A stretch of 64,000 nt of DNA from Colletes latitarsis (GCF_051014445.1 NC_135137.1:27095501-27159500), one strand, 5' to 3'. Shown: positions 48,035-60,085, numbered from the stretch's first letter. Made by a program: numbers and translations. The notes: generated from the letters alone by a model not told the origin.

Positions 48035-51000
48035 TATGACATATGTACAAATATTAATCGTTTCAGAGATATTTGACTTTATAAATTGTAAGTTGAAACC
48101 AATATTCGAACACTCGATACTATCACAAATGCATTCTTATGCAAGTTTCGAACTTTCGATTAGTAGAATGCGGTTGAATGCGCAAAAGCTGATTGGCGAC
48201 GATTTCAGCGCATTTCTAGTAATATATCGATAAAACTGAACATTGCCCAATAAGCTGAAAGTTCGACGTGTCAGTAACAGAAGACCTCAAAATAGTTGTC
48301 TTACAGAATATTTAAAAGATTTTCTACCAAATAGCGTCGCTTCGAAACAAATAAAATTAGAGAGCTTTCAATGTGCGATATAATTATGTATCAGAAAGTA
48401 TACAACTATGTAAGTACGCAACAATATCAGATATAGCCATCTATCGAGAGAGGGTGAATTCAAACACCATGTAAAAAGCGTCCTTCTTTGATACAAATTT
48501 ATCGTTGCCGATAATGCGGGCGATCATTTAAATCATACCGACAGAGGAACATAGAAGAGCCCAGAAAGTAACGTATCGCGGGAAAAAGTGCGAAAGAAAT
48601 CGATGATCGATACACGCAACGCTGTTCAGTGAGACACTGGAGCGTTTTTGTAGAAAAGGCAACATTTAATTTTATCGAAGCAAAAAGGAACGAGTAGTTT
48701 TGTTACATTTCCAGACAAACAATTTTCTATAGCTGATAATTGCAAAGAAGTTTTATACAAAAAATATTTTCTACGGGATTTTATCGTTACTGAGAACGAA
48801 CCTAGAAAATTGTATAGTTATGTACTTTACGTGAAAAAATACTCTTCGATAGATCGTTAAACATTTTAGTGTATCGATTAACTATGGTTCGTTTCTGCGA
48901 GCTTTCGATTATTCGATCTATAGAAAATTGTATCGTAATATTCTAATCTAACTCTAACCTTACTTTCGTCACATTGCATTCTCTCAAGTGAAACCTTACT
49001 TTCGAAAGTAAAATGTATTCAAAGTATATTTGGAAATTGTTTATTAGAACAAGTTTATTAATTCTTATTAATATGAATTTCAGAATGTACCTTCTAAACG
49101 AATATGTATATAAAAGATTATTTGTCTTCCTTATGTTATTCACTGTTAACTGATTATTAACAATGCATATAAAATTGACGCAACAATGTGAGATTGTCAC
49201 GTTGTACATCACTCTTCTATTTATCAATAAATATGCAGTATTCAAAATCATTTTCCCTCGCCTGCAAAACATTAACGTCTTGTTGGAAAAAAGAACTTTT
49301 AAATGCAAAGTTAACACGATAAACAAATTTACATACATATTTATGAAGAGGAAAATATACATATATGTATATGTATATATGTATACAATGATAATCTCGT
49401 AAATACGTATTACTTTTATAATTTCTATCTCGATTCCGATTAAGCTGGTTAATTGAGGTTTTACAGTAATAATTACTGCAAAACGTAAGATATTTACGAC
49501 GTCTTTTACGTACAATGTCTTTTCTTTTACCATTTTCTCCTTGAACGTTTTCCACAAAACATCGTTGATGATCTCCAATAAAGAACAACATATATGTATA
49601 TCGTTATGTACACCGATAATTTTGACAACACCGGATGTACCTATCGACAGACCCGAAACGATCCTTTTTATCGATCGAAGGTTATTTTAAGGTTAATTTA
49701 ATGAAACTTGTAATTCGTAAAGACGCAATTGTATTTGTGAATAGGTTAAAATTACGTAAATAAACGTGTAACGTGCCTAAATGAGTATTCCAATACGTAG
49801 TTCATTTGTATGCACACTACTACTATTTAATTGTAAAGTTTCTGTTTACATCAAATCAAAGGATTAACTTCTTCAAGAATACTGAATCACGCGTGTAAAT
49901 TTAATTCTTTAACCTTCAGCATACCAAAGCTCACATAATTGTTGAAAATATATTGCTCATAATTTTTCTATGTGTTTTATTACAAATCTCAACTAGTAGA
50001 GACAGCAAAAAAAAGAATGAAATAAAACAGTTCTTACAGTACAATAAAAAATAGTCAGTAAAACCTGTACGATCTTTGCACATCATGTTTCTACTTGTTT
50101 GTTTCTTCCAGTACACGATAAGCACTTGTATTATTTTCTATCACATACTTTTATCATATTTATTGCATACACTGTTGGTTACTATAGCTTATTTTCTCTT
50201 TCTAAATCATGTATATGACAAAAGAAGAATGATAGTAATAATTGTAAGATATAAACGTCTTTTGCAGTTAAAAGTTACATTTTTTAATATCTTTGTGTAA
50301 ACCAAACAAAATCTGTTGTAAATTTGACATTTGTAGTCATAATAAACCACTTATTAAACATTTTCGACTTTCAGTTTACAGCAATCTTTAGAACATCAAC
50401 AGAGAAGCATTGAATTACAAAAAAAAAGGTACACTGATACCAAGTAGTTTAAGGAAAAAGATAACATATTAACTAGCATTTGATATTCTGTTAAGTATTA
50501 TATTTTACCCTTTGTATGTTCAGTTTAGATTTATTTATTTTATTTCTATGATACATGCTAAATAAGTTTTGTAACATACACTTGCTTATTGCAAGGTTTT
50601 TATAATAAGAATCAGGAAATTCTAAAACATACTCTTCAAAAACACTCCCTTCGAAGTTCTTTTTCAGTATAAAACATCAATTTCAAACCTAGTAAAATAT
50701 TTTGTACGCTACGTTTTTCTAATGATAAGCTTTCATATATTATTTAATCTTCGTTTAATCTCTTAAAACTTTGCACACACAATTACTACAGTTCTTCATC
50801 TTGTATATAATTCTGCAAAATTAAATTGCCTTTTTTTATATATTTTTGCTAAATTCTCAAAAATTTATGTTATTATATTCTTCGTTGTTGCTTTAAAGTT
50901 ACTTTTTCAGGTAATATTCAATGAATGGCTTTATTACAGCTACAACTGCTTTTAGGTTTAGTTTTGAGATTATCTTCAATATTGCAACATGTAATCACTA

Positions 51001-51360
51001 AAATTTTGTAAACAAATATTCATAATTAAATTTCCATGTGCTACAATACATGTTTTATTTCGAGACTAATGCAGCAACAATGCAATGGTCTTTTTACTTC
51101 TATTGAAAAGAGTAAAGTTTTAAGTATATTTTAGAAAAAAAAACTTGGCTGCTGTTGAAAAATACAACATATATATCTATACCTATACATACACTAAAAT
51201 GTAAAAATATTGTATCGCATAATAATTTGTAAAATATTTACAAAAGATAAAATATACACCTAATTTCTCTATAATGCTTTAATATTATCTAAAATGCTCA
51301 CCTCTACAAAATTTCATAGCTCCAAGTGAATTAAAAGTGTTTGGTATTCTACAAGTAAAA
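48035..51360. other. AT-rich spacer, no gene seen
   Basis: Contains a TATG/TATA-rich microsatellite at about 49350-49390. The longest open frame of the interval (minus strand, 48943-49578) is low-complexity and discussed under rejected items. No exons or transposon ends recognised. Confidence 0.5.
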
Positions 51361-51601
51361 TCAACACGTTGGTGTTATTCTCGAAAGTTATTCTCAATAC
51401 TTGTTCAAATTAAAACGTAACAAATAGAAATATTCAATAAATCAATCGAGTATTTGTTAATTTACAGTATTCCTAATGTCAATCACATTATTCAAAAATT
51501 TACAAGCATTAAATTCATTTATTGTAAAGGTTTTAAGGTTACGTCGTAGGTTTAAAGCGCCGGTCACTAGTAAACGGTCACCATAGCAGACAACGTGTTA
51601 A
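51361..51601. mobile_element. Possible TTAA-flanked element, 241 bp
   Basis: The right end, inverted, reads TTAACACGTTGTCTGCTATGG with TTAA at 51598-51601. The left candidate is TCAACACGTTGGTG at 51361, which would need a T-to-C change in the flanking TTAA. The size equals that of the complete relative at 17619. No coding capacity. The left boundary is uncertain. Confidence 0.4.
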
Positions 51602-51917
51602 ACGAAAGCATGTAAAAAGAGCAATCGATGGAATTTCGTAAGAAAAAAGTGACAGAATAACATAACATGAAAAATTAGAAATAGATAAGTATGATAGTTC
51701 AGATATAATATGTTTTTTACCGTGTTTACCATACAAATGCTCCACTGTTCCAAGTCATTTCGGTACGAGCATTCTTGAACGTTCTCGGCGTCACAAATAG
51801 TCGTAAATTTCGAAGTGTAAATACGTTCCACGCTCGAAACGCGGCAAAGAAGACAGAATCGTAGGCAAGTTCAACTCGCGGGCGTAGTTGCTCCGTAACG
51901 CGTGACAAAAACACTTA

Positions 51918-52084
51918 CCTGCGATTAAGCAGAACTCCACTGTGACGGCTATGCGGACGCAACGTGGTGACAGGTTTCGGTCATCCTGGAGAGAAATCCC
52001 CAAGAAAGAAAAATATCCGTTCACAAAATCATCCTCCACCGTCGACAAAAAACTCGAGACAATGAAGCCGTCGGAAGTCGTCAC
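51918..52084 (-). other. Candidate minus-strand exon ending in a consensus donor
   Basis: From an ATG at 52084 the minus strand is open for 55 codons (MTTSDGFIVSSFLSTVEDDF at the start, ending VEFCLIAG) up to CGCAG/GTAAGT. No known domain. It could be a coding first exon, or an untranslated exon with a chance frame; a plus-strand frame (51942-52358) overlaps it. Only the donor supports this strand. Confidence 0.3.
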
Positions 52085-53146
52085 TCCTGTTACGATATTT
52101 CTTCCAACTACGGCGCACTATTATAATCACTTGTTTGTTCACTATTCACTATGCAACGTCGAGTTTCTCTTGAAAACGCGAACGGAGAAGGCAAACTTTA
52201 ATATCAGTAAACAGAGTTCGCGGAACTTTTGCACAACACTCACTTCGAAACAAAGAACTGCGTTCACGGCTCCGTTCGAACACTGTCGTATCGTTAGAAT
52301 CGCGCGACAAGGAAGACGTTCAGTTCTCTCGAATCGATTTGCGATCGATTCTCGCTAACAAAAACTCGACTCGCTCGGTAAAGCGAACCGTAGGATGTAA
52401 ACAATTACGAACCGAGGTCACTGTTTGTTGTGACGGTTTTCGTTCGAGGAGCGTTGGAATTAGGAATCGCGAGAAGCTACATTTTCAACCAATGTATCGA
52501 AATATTCGGCGGGAAAGAATTTCTACAGTCCTTCGAAGTTTTTCTCCCCAGATCGCGACGAATGGGAACTCATCTCGGAGCTAAGACTATTCTCGAACTT
52601 CACCGAAACGAGATGAAACGAGACATCGATTTTTGGTAACTCGATGCGGAGAATTGATATCAGCGGGTTGAAATCGATTAAGAAATCACGAGCACAGGGT
52701 GTATCGACGGTTAAAACGGAGGCCGTCGATTGTCGGACGCTTCGAATATATTCCCTTTAATGCGGGCGCCGGCCGGCTTAAAGCTTCGACCCAACAATCG
52801 GAACGTTTCTCCTTACATCCGATCGGTGGCTCCAAAATTTTTCAAACACTCACAATCATTCACCAAGCGAGTCGATCGCGTCTCGCGTAAAAGAGTACGA
52901 TTGCTTTTCGAAACGTTTAATCCATTTGCGTTGTTCGATGGACTTTCGCCGGCACTTTTGCAATTTGTTGGATCACTCACTGAGAAAAGTTCCTAAAGGA
53001 CGACTTTTCCTTACGTGTAAAACAACGGACACGACTCGTTCCAAAATATGGCGTGTATGTTAAGATTCAATCGACGAGTAAGTAATCTCCTTCGCTTCCG
53101 GTAAAAAGGGATCCACCCGTAACGCGGCACATCGTAACATACTCAC

Positions 53147-53296
53147 CATCGAACGGTTGAATTGTGACTGCGGCTGGCGGGGTTCGATGCCGTCATCCCC
53201 ACCACTGCGCTCGACAACTAACCGAAGCAACGCCCAGAGTGGTAGTGGACATTCCTGAAACCACACCTGCGGCCACGCCTTCGACTCTATCCACAC
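53147..53296 (-). other. Candidate minus-strand first exon with donor
   Basis: From ATG at 53296 the minus strand is open for 50 codons to GATG/GTGAGTATG at 53147. The translation (MWIESKAWPQV start) is not recognisable. The CpG-rich sequence upstream (53300-53450) could be its promoter. A 94-codon plus-strand frame overlaps, so strand and coding status are uncertain. Confidence 0.3.
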
Positions 53297-53450
53297 CTTC
53301 CTTGGTCGCGCCTCTTTTTTTCGGGACTCGACCGGAGACTGTCGTTGCGCATCGATGTGAACTTGAATATTTTCCCGCGCTTTCTCAGGATAATCCCCGT
53401 TTCAGGAAAACCACGCTTCAACTAAACAATTGCGATTTCAGTCGATAGGA

Positions 53451-54068
53451 TCGAAACTTAGAGAAGAGATTATATAATTGTTTCGCGAAGCGAGCAATCT
53501 TCCACACTTATCAGCGTTTGTGTATGTATCGATCAACTGAATGTATCGAATAAACAAAGATAAATTCTTTTTGCGATAAAATATTGACGCTTACATTTTG
53601 TGTTAGAATGTTATTTTAATGGATCTATCTTTCACATTTTTATTACTTCGAATCTAAAAATCATAAATGTAACAACGTTTGTATTTGTAACATTATTTAC
53701 GAAATTTTAATGCTTTTGGGATAGCAGAGAATATTTAGATGTCACTGCCTTTAGATATTTTATCGTTGAATGTTGAAGCAGTAATTTCCGAAGATTCACA
53801 GACTTGTTTTATAACAGAAATAAACATTACTCCAATAATAATATCATTTTTTTCGCGTATCAAATAATTATTCTGCAAGTGCAATAAAACAGCAGATGTG
53901 TTATAACTATGATAAATTGATCTATAAGATACCATTTCTCTTAATCAAAAACTATATGAAAAATATGTAGAGAGGTATCTAAAGTAATATTAATATATTA
54001 GAACGTGTACTATTCCTATTTATTATCGCTTTCAAAAACATTTTACATTTTAAAAGTTGCAATTGTTA
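53451..54068. other. AT-rich spacer, no gene seen
   Basis: No repeat ends or exons recognised; a 66-codon minus-strand frame (53735-53935) is not credible. Confidence 0.5.
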
Positions 54069-54476
54069 TACAGGGTGTTCGGCCACCCCTGGGGAAAATT
54101 TTAATGGGAGATTCTAGAGACCAAAATAAGACAAAAATCAAGAATATCAATTTCTTAACTGAGGTTTCGTTAGTAAGTTAGTAAGTTATTAAAAAATTAA
54201 ATTAAAAAATTTCGAATTATTTGGAAAAATTATTTTCGGTTGCGGGGGTCAATTACAATCATTTTTGGTCATTACACATACCCCCAAAATCCTATGCATT
54301 TTCAAGAAAAAAATTCGAGAATGTGAACAAATTGCCGTTCTACTGGTGGAACTTTGAATGTTAATAACTTGTTAACGAAGCCTCCATCAACAAATTGGTA
54401 TTCTTGATTTTCGTCCTATTTTTACCTCTAGAATCTCTCATTAAAATTTTTCCCAGGGGTGGCCGACCACCCTGTA
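54069..54476 (+). mobile_element. TACAGGG element copy K, short form
   Basis: Both ends are intact: TACAGGGTGTTCGGCCACCC and GGTGGCCGACCACCCTGTA, flanked by TA. It is only 408 bp, with a single internal subrepeat (GGGGTCAATTACAATCATTT) between the terminal repeats and no recurrent frame. The left terminal region belongs to the same subfamily as copy H, with a local triplication of TAGTAAGT-type sequence near 54170. A typical internal-deletion MITE. Confidence 0.9.
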
Positions 54477-57206
54477 TAAATTGAACAGTCAATAAAATCA
54501 TTAAAGTCATCTTTAATACATACTTCAATCGCTTAAATTAAAATACAAAATAAATAGTACGCATGAAAAATTGAGGTAAACAGCTGTAGTTTGATGTATT
54601 GTTATTGAATAAGAGTCGTTTTAACATCACGAGTTATGTAAAGACATTTTAATAGATGCAGATCTTTAATAGATATACAATAACAGAACAAATTATTCTT
54701 TATTAAATTTAAAGATACAAACATTTTATTCAGTTGTTTACAAAGAACGCGTGTCACGTTATTGTCTTGATAATGTTTGATTGATTGAACGAATGAAGTC
54801 TATGAGATAAGATGTTCAGGCTTATACGTAGGTACACATACAAGTGTAAGGTGGTCGTTTTGAATACTTTCTCTAAAAACGGACAAATGCTTCGTACAAT
54901 TAAATATGATTACAGCACAGACATGAAATAATTAAAACCTTGCTGTTTGTACAAAAAATATTTTTATTTTTCCGACTTTCTGCGTCTATTCAACTTTACG
55001 CGTGTGTTACACTTTCTACTCTATAATATTATAATAATATTGAGTGTAACATATGGCCACTATGGTATTGAGATACTATACTACAGCGATACAGTAATAA
55101 TACTGCACTACTACTAGCAAACTTCTAATGTATTATTATTTTATATTTCTACTATACTAAAATTACAAACATTATCGGTATGCTATACTATAAACAAATA
55201 GTAGCCTTATACTACTACTGAGAGTACCACATTACTATTTTATAGCAATACTTTACGTTATTGCTTGTTCTACATTAGTAATATATTATAATAATGTTAT
55301 ATAGTGTTATATGTATCACTAGCACATTGCAATTTTAATCAATTTACCATACTTCTATATGGATGAAATATTGCACTTTAGTATGTGTAGATATTCTACT
55401 ACTATATTAATGGTTAATGTGTTTAATGGCATATCTACGACATATGAAGGTTGTTTCAGAATCTAATATATACAAATTTTAATGAAAATAAAATTGATGA
55501 AAACAGGTACACGACTTAATTATTTTCCAGATATTTAGCTTTATAATTTATAAATCAAATAGTTTTGTCTACGATTACGCGATAGATACTATATATACAA
55601 TAATTAATATCTCGCAAATTCAGTGTGTTCACAACTAACAGGTGTTCTTAAAATGGACATTTGTTTTCATGGATTAATTACCTTTTTGATAACACTGGTT
55701 TCTTTTATTTGCAATGATTTCTTGAGGTTTATTCTTAGTCTCTATAGTAATTAAAAATGACTCTTACATTTATTAAAATGTAGATACCTACTGCAAATGC
55801 TATCGTTAAATATCAGATAATAAATATGTAAACAATATTTGACCTGTATAACTTTGAAACAACTAGTTCATTAAGACTTTGGAGCTTTGTTAATTAGTTA
55901 AAGTTGTAAATACCTATAGTTCTGAAACTTTCTATATTTATAGTGAGTGCTATGTCTAACTGTAGACCTTAAATCACTCGTAAACTGTTCGTGCTATGAG
56001 AAAACTTTCAAACGCAAGTTGCATGGAATCAAAAAGAACATTTAATCAATTGTTACAATGTTATACTGATTTTTTTTCTTTTTTTTGCTATATTGTTACA
56101 CCTTATCACGCATATCGTAGATACTTAAATTTTATCACCACTTTTCAGAGGAAATAAACTTAAAATTCGAATAGATAAAACCCAAATTCGTCCCAAAAGC
56201 ATTCTTTTACATTTTTACAAATATTAAAAGTAATCTATATAATGTACTACGACAAAAAGATAGACAAATTTATTATAAGTATGTAAAATGCTTTGTTTCC
56301 TTAAAAACTCAGTGATAGCTAGGTACATACTTCGAAAGTTTTCAATGTTCGATTTAAATGGTAATTAATACGCTTTTAATATATTTTATAAACTAATGCT
56401 CTTCGAATATAATTTTAATTCATTTAAAAGACAATGATAATTTTGACATTATAGGACATTAACATCGCATTCGTCAGAAATGATATACTTTCCTGTATGT
56501 GATACGTAATGGATAATGTAACAATTACTTGTCACGTGTATGTCTTATTCTAAAATGACAGCAATCTTTACCATAAATAAACATCGCAGCTTCCGTCATC
56601 TGTTCGTAACACTGTATCGATTTTCTTTACTGAATCTTCGATGTCATCGTTATCTCGAAAGAAAGTAAAAGATCAATGTTATAGAATTATCTTTTTTCTA
56701 TGTGTTCGTAAACATAACATCTTTTTAACTGCTTATTCAAAAATAAGTTCACGTTAACATCTAGAAAAAAAGATGGAAGAAAGAGAAATTTATCTAACAA
56801 TGATTTGGTAAGTTTTAGGTGAGGTAATCAGTTGTAAGAATAGATTTATTGCGTCAGAGACGCGAGCAATAAGTATGTACCGAACTGTTGTATATGAATT
56901 ATTTAGTATACCATAGATGTAAAATATGTTATTCTGCTTATTATCTCTTTTCTCTAACTTTATGGATTGTTTAACATCTAAAGTGAAAGGCTAGTTTGCT
57001 TCTAAAATCAAGTGTTCACAAGTTCGTCTCTTTTCTATACTTATAGTAATATTTTCTCTGATAATGGATAATAATAGCATGATTTACAGCTCTAAAAGTG
57101 ATATCAGTGAATCGATAAGTAGGAAAGATACAAACTTTTACTTTCAAGATTATAACGTAGGACTATGTACACAGGATTTCAAACTTTACCAGACACAATG
57201 TATTTA
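54477..57206. other. AT-rich spacer with a cryptically simple stretch
   Basis: About 55015-55300 is enriched in TACTA, TAATA and TATACTA steps without a clean repeat unit, suggesting slippage-derived sequence. The rest is AT-rich with no supported gene or transposon end. Confidence 0.5.
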
Positions 57207-57633
57207 TTAACCACTTAACGGCGGCGGGAATATCATAAACTGTCAGATACCAATTTTTATGAAACTTCGGACAAATTGCTCCTCATTAAGATCCTAACTA
57301 TGCTGTATGAATAAAATGAGTGTTCCGTTGTAAGGAGTGAATTGTCCATTAACAAAATACGGAATAATTACTAACCCTAGTTACTAACCGAAATATCAAA
57401 AAATAAAAATGTAACATTTAAAGCAAACATTTTTTAAAACATTTTCGTAGTTGTCTTTCAATATTAAAAAAAGTGAAAAAAAGGCTGCATTTTTTACACT
57501 GATTAAATAGTGAACAAAATCCAACAAGCGAAGTGTTTCTTTTATCGCGAACGGATGTAATTGAAAACATAAAAAAAGAATACACTGTTTTTAAACCGTT
57601 CCTTATAATTTTATTACGCTGTGAATGGGTTAA
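57207..57633. mobile_element. Possible TTAA-flanked element, 427 bp
   Basis: TTAA at 57207-57210 and 57630-57633. The ends TTAACCACTTAACGGCG and, inverted, TTAACCCATTCACAGCG match at 13 of 17 positions. The interior is AT-rich. The imperfect ends make this less sure than the other TTAA elements. It lies just upstream of the promoter-like block. Confidence 0.45.
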
Positions 57634-58158
57634 ATACCCAAAAGTGCGCGAGCGTTGTCATTGTCATTATGGCACTTCCTTGCGCGTCCCTGTGGCGCCA
57701 CAACTGCTTGAACTTCCATCCTGTCCCACGTAAACTCGAACCCCCTCCCGCGTCGGTACACCAGAGAAGCAAGTGGTGCCGTTTCATGCGGTTTTTGCTG
57801 ACAGTGATGCGGTACCACCCGGTACAAGTTGGTCCTAGATGCCGCTCCGCCTACCGACACCATCGCAGTCAATATAACCCCGTATGCGCATGCGCGACTA
57901 ACAAGAGGCTATATAACGTGTGTTCGAATTACCCTCCGCCATCTTTCCACCAGCCGGAATCAGTGGTACAACTCAACGTGACTCGTCTCTCTCTCCCTCT
58001 CGGTCTCTCTCTGTCTCTCTTCTCTTCACGGTGTCCCGCTCGTGCCTGTCCTCTATCTTTCTCCCTCTCGTTCGTTTCTCCTGGAGCAGGCTATCACTGC
58101 GTCTACCGCTGTCGCAGTGTACCGTGGGAAATGTGTTGCTACCAGAGAAGCTACCAAA
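57634..58158 (+). promoter_or_regulatory. CpG-rich promoter-like block with TATA box
   Basis: In order on the plus strand: TGCGCATGCGC (57885-57895), the palindromic NRF1/erect-wing site; TATATAA (57910-57916), a TATA box at a plausible distance from a start near 57940; CCGCCATCTTT (57936-57946), a YY1/Pho-type motif; and a CT-rich run (57980-58080) with many GAGA-factor type CTCTCTCT strings. A second YY1/Pho-type motif spans the ATG at 58159. Composition changes sharply to AT-rich after about 58290. The transcription start is inferred from spacing; no experiment supports it. Open frames of 66-192 codons in this block are composition artefacts in my view. Confidence 0.6.
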
Positions 58159-58266
58159 ATGGCGGAACGCCAAGCACCTGCTGCCTATCGAGGATCTGAG
58201 ACGGGCTTTTATGATCGGACAAAGTCCTCTGCTTTATTCAGATCGCAACATAGGCACGCTCGCTGA
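58159..58266 (+). CDS. Short ORF (35 codons) in a strong start context, unknown
   Basis: ATG in the context ACCAAAATGG, 35 codons, from MAERQAPAAYRGSETG to the stop TGA at 58264-58266; basic, with RSQHRHAR at the C-terminus. No signal peptide, membrane segment or recognised domain. It lies about 220 bp after the presumed start site and directly in the promoter-like block. It could be a small protein, an upstream ORF of a longer spliced mRNA, or the first coding exon if splicing occurs before the stop; no consensus donor is seen inside it. The frame can be extended upstream to an ATG at 58042, but the 58159 start has the better context. The ATG overlaps a YY1/Pho-type motif (CAAAATGGCGG). Confidence 0.35.
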   Translation: MAERQAPAAYRGSETGFYDRTKSSALFRSQHRHAR

Positions 58267-59407
58267 CGACATTTCATACCAATGACAATGCATCGATACT
58301 ACTGTAGCCAACTAAGCAAAACGCCGTTTTGGAATAATCGTAGGGAATTGAAACTACAAGGGTAAAACTTATCAGTACACGTACGCTTTTTCTATATAAA
58401 GTTTATAGCAGTTACTAGGTCTTTTTTAAGTGAAGGTATAGAATTGATACAGGAAAAAATAGAGTCCTATAGTGGGGACTATCTTTTAATATCATTTTCT
58501 ATCAATATATAAATCGGTGATCTTGCATTCGCTTCAATAATATACTACCAAAGGTGTTGCTCCTTATTAATAAATAAAAATTAAGAATGTAAGCACCTAC
58601 TTAGTGGCTGTAGGAGCATTATTATAAGGCCGAATATTTTAGGAATATTTGTACACGAAAATCATAGGTAGCAGGTTTTCGTTTCAAATACGACGAGATG
58701 CAAAAGTCAGCGCAGGTCATATCATAAATCGTCGCTTGCCGCCGACATTTATTCGCCAACAACACTGTAGTTCCTAGAATTTGCTAGCTATTCGCTACGA
58801 TCAATCGTTCGCTAGTAGAAAAACACAAAGGAACCACAGTTACGTTTACATCACCGACCGATTTAAGGTATCTACTTAAATGTATCAATAACTAGCCAGA
58901 ACAAATAATGTCCCAATACCTGGCCACTGATGCAAATATTAATTATATTAGGTGAAAATGATATGGTTATTTTATATTATTTAACTACACAGCTTTATGT
59001 ATTAAAAATTATATTGACCAATACTGTTTTCAAGACATTTAAACAATTGTTTACGTTATCACAGTTATATGTATAACGAGTTCTCGTTGATTCTTTATGA
59101 TTTAGTTAAGGAGCAAGTACTCGCTTGTTAAGAAGATAATTATTATAATATTAGACTTTTTTATGAGATCTTTAACATAATTTAGAAGCTCAGAAAGCAC
59201 AATATTTTATTATTCAAATCGCTTTCTATATAAAAATTGAAGTGACTATGTATCGGTACATCGATATTCTCATAATCACTCATTCCGTTACGAGACAATT
59301 TGTCGAATCAAATTTATTCGGATACAAAATCTCATACATTCTTGCATCTTTTCCAATGTACATTGAACGTAAATATAGAAATTACAAGTAATTATTGTTT
59401 ATATAGA
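58267..59407. other. AT-rich spacer, no gene seen
   Basis: No splice acceptor or coding exon that would continue the upstream locus is evident. A weak donor-like GGGTAAAAC lies at 58361-58369. Otherwise featureless. Confidence 0.45.
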
Positions 59408-59490
59408 TAATTATTCGGAATCATGGCCGTCTCACCGATTTGGATGATATTGGAATATGTTGTAGATATCACTATTCTAAGCAACTTTTC
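59408..59490. repeat. Single arm of the 24010-type inverted-repeat element
   Basis: AATTATTCGGAATCATGG, then TCACCGATTTGGATGATATT and TTGTAGATATCA match the arms at 24010 and 24540. No second arm is visible nearby, so this is a truncated or solo copy. Confidence 0.65.
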
Positions 59491-59536
59491 CCTATACATG
59501 TTACCGCCACTCGGCCTTCTACCTTTTCATATTTCA

Positions 59537-59762
59537 TTAACACTAGATTTACGGAAGCCGTCAATTTGACGGATGTCAGATTCAATATTTAAAATTGCAG
59601 AGCGCGTAAATATTATTTTTTAACAACTTATGTTGAATTTGATTGATACAATGACATGAATACATATTCTAATTAAAAGAAAAATCGTATTTTAAGGTAA
59701 TCACCAACATGAAAGGTATCAATAAATATACGTGCGATCAATGCCCATAAATCTAGTGTTAA
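59537..59762. mobile_element. TTAA-flanked piggyBac-like MITE, 226 bp
   Basis: TTAA at 59537-59540 and 59759-59762, with inverted ends CACTAGATTTA and TAAATCTAGTG that match perfectly for 11 bp beyond the TTAA. A small inverted motif, CCGTCAATTTGACGG, lies near the left end. The interior is AT-rich and noncoding. It is a different end family from the GACTGCC group but has the same target. Confidence 0.78.
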
Positions 59763-60085
59763 CGAAGAGAATTATATTTGGAACAATTAACAAACAATAT
59801 ATGTAATTATACAAATGAATAACTTAAATCGCACTGAACGGATTTCTAACACAAACTATTGATTAACAATACAAATTAATATGATATGGCAATTACATCT
59901 GTTCTTTACAACAACCTGTTTTCCTCTCTGTTGTCTCATTTTCCCTGGTTACCCATTCCACAACGAACAAAACACGCGTTCAATCCTTTTATAGATAAGC
60001 TAATACTGAACAAAACTACTACGCGGCACAAACTCACAGCACAAATCTTCTACATTCGACCATACTGACATTCATCGGATGATGT
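59763..60085. other. AT-rich spacer, no gene seen
   Basis: Short frame at 59886-60068 not recognisable. It adjoins the retrotransposon fragment on the right. Confidence 0.45.

Larger units (their letters stand above)
51602..53450 (-). promoter_or_regulatory. CpG-rich block with minus-strand splice donors
   Basis: The longest CpG-rich stretch in the window (about 51780-53450). Open frames occur on both strands in several registers, as expected from composition. Two good splice donors lie on the minus strand: CGCAG/GTAAGT at the 51918/51917 boundary and GATG/GTGAGT at 53147/53146. A third possible one is CGAA/GTGAGT near 52243. This pattern fits alternative untranslated or short first exons of a minus-strand gene whose body lies to the left, but I see no such body in the AT-rich sequence there. 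Regulatory function is inferred. Confidence 0.4.

Noticed and set aside
48943..49578. 211-codon minus-strand open frame, one of the longest in the window
   Set aside because: Rich in I, Y, V and L from AT-rich sequence and crossing a TATA/TATG microsatellite; a second 124-codon frame overlaps it in another register. No domain recognised and no codon bias.
51942..52358. 138-codon plus-strand frame
   Set aside because: Lies opposite the better minus-strand splice donor, and comparable frames occur in all registers of this CpG-rich block. No recognised domain.
57621..58199. 192-codon plus-strand open frame in the promoter-like block
   Set aside because: Overlaps four other frames on both strands in a CpG- and CT-rich segment; its S/L/R-rich middle is just the translated CT run. 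It would also begin upstream of the TATA box.
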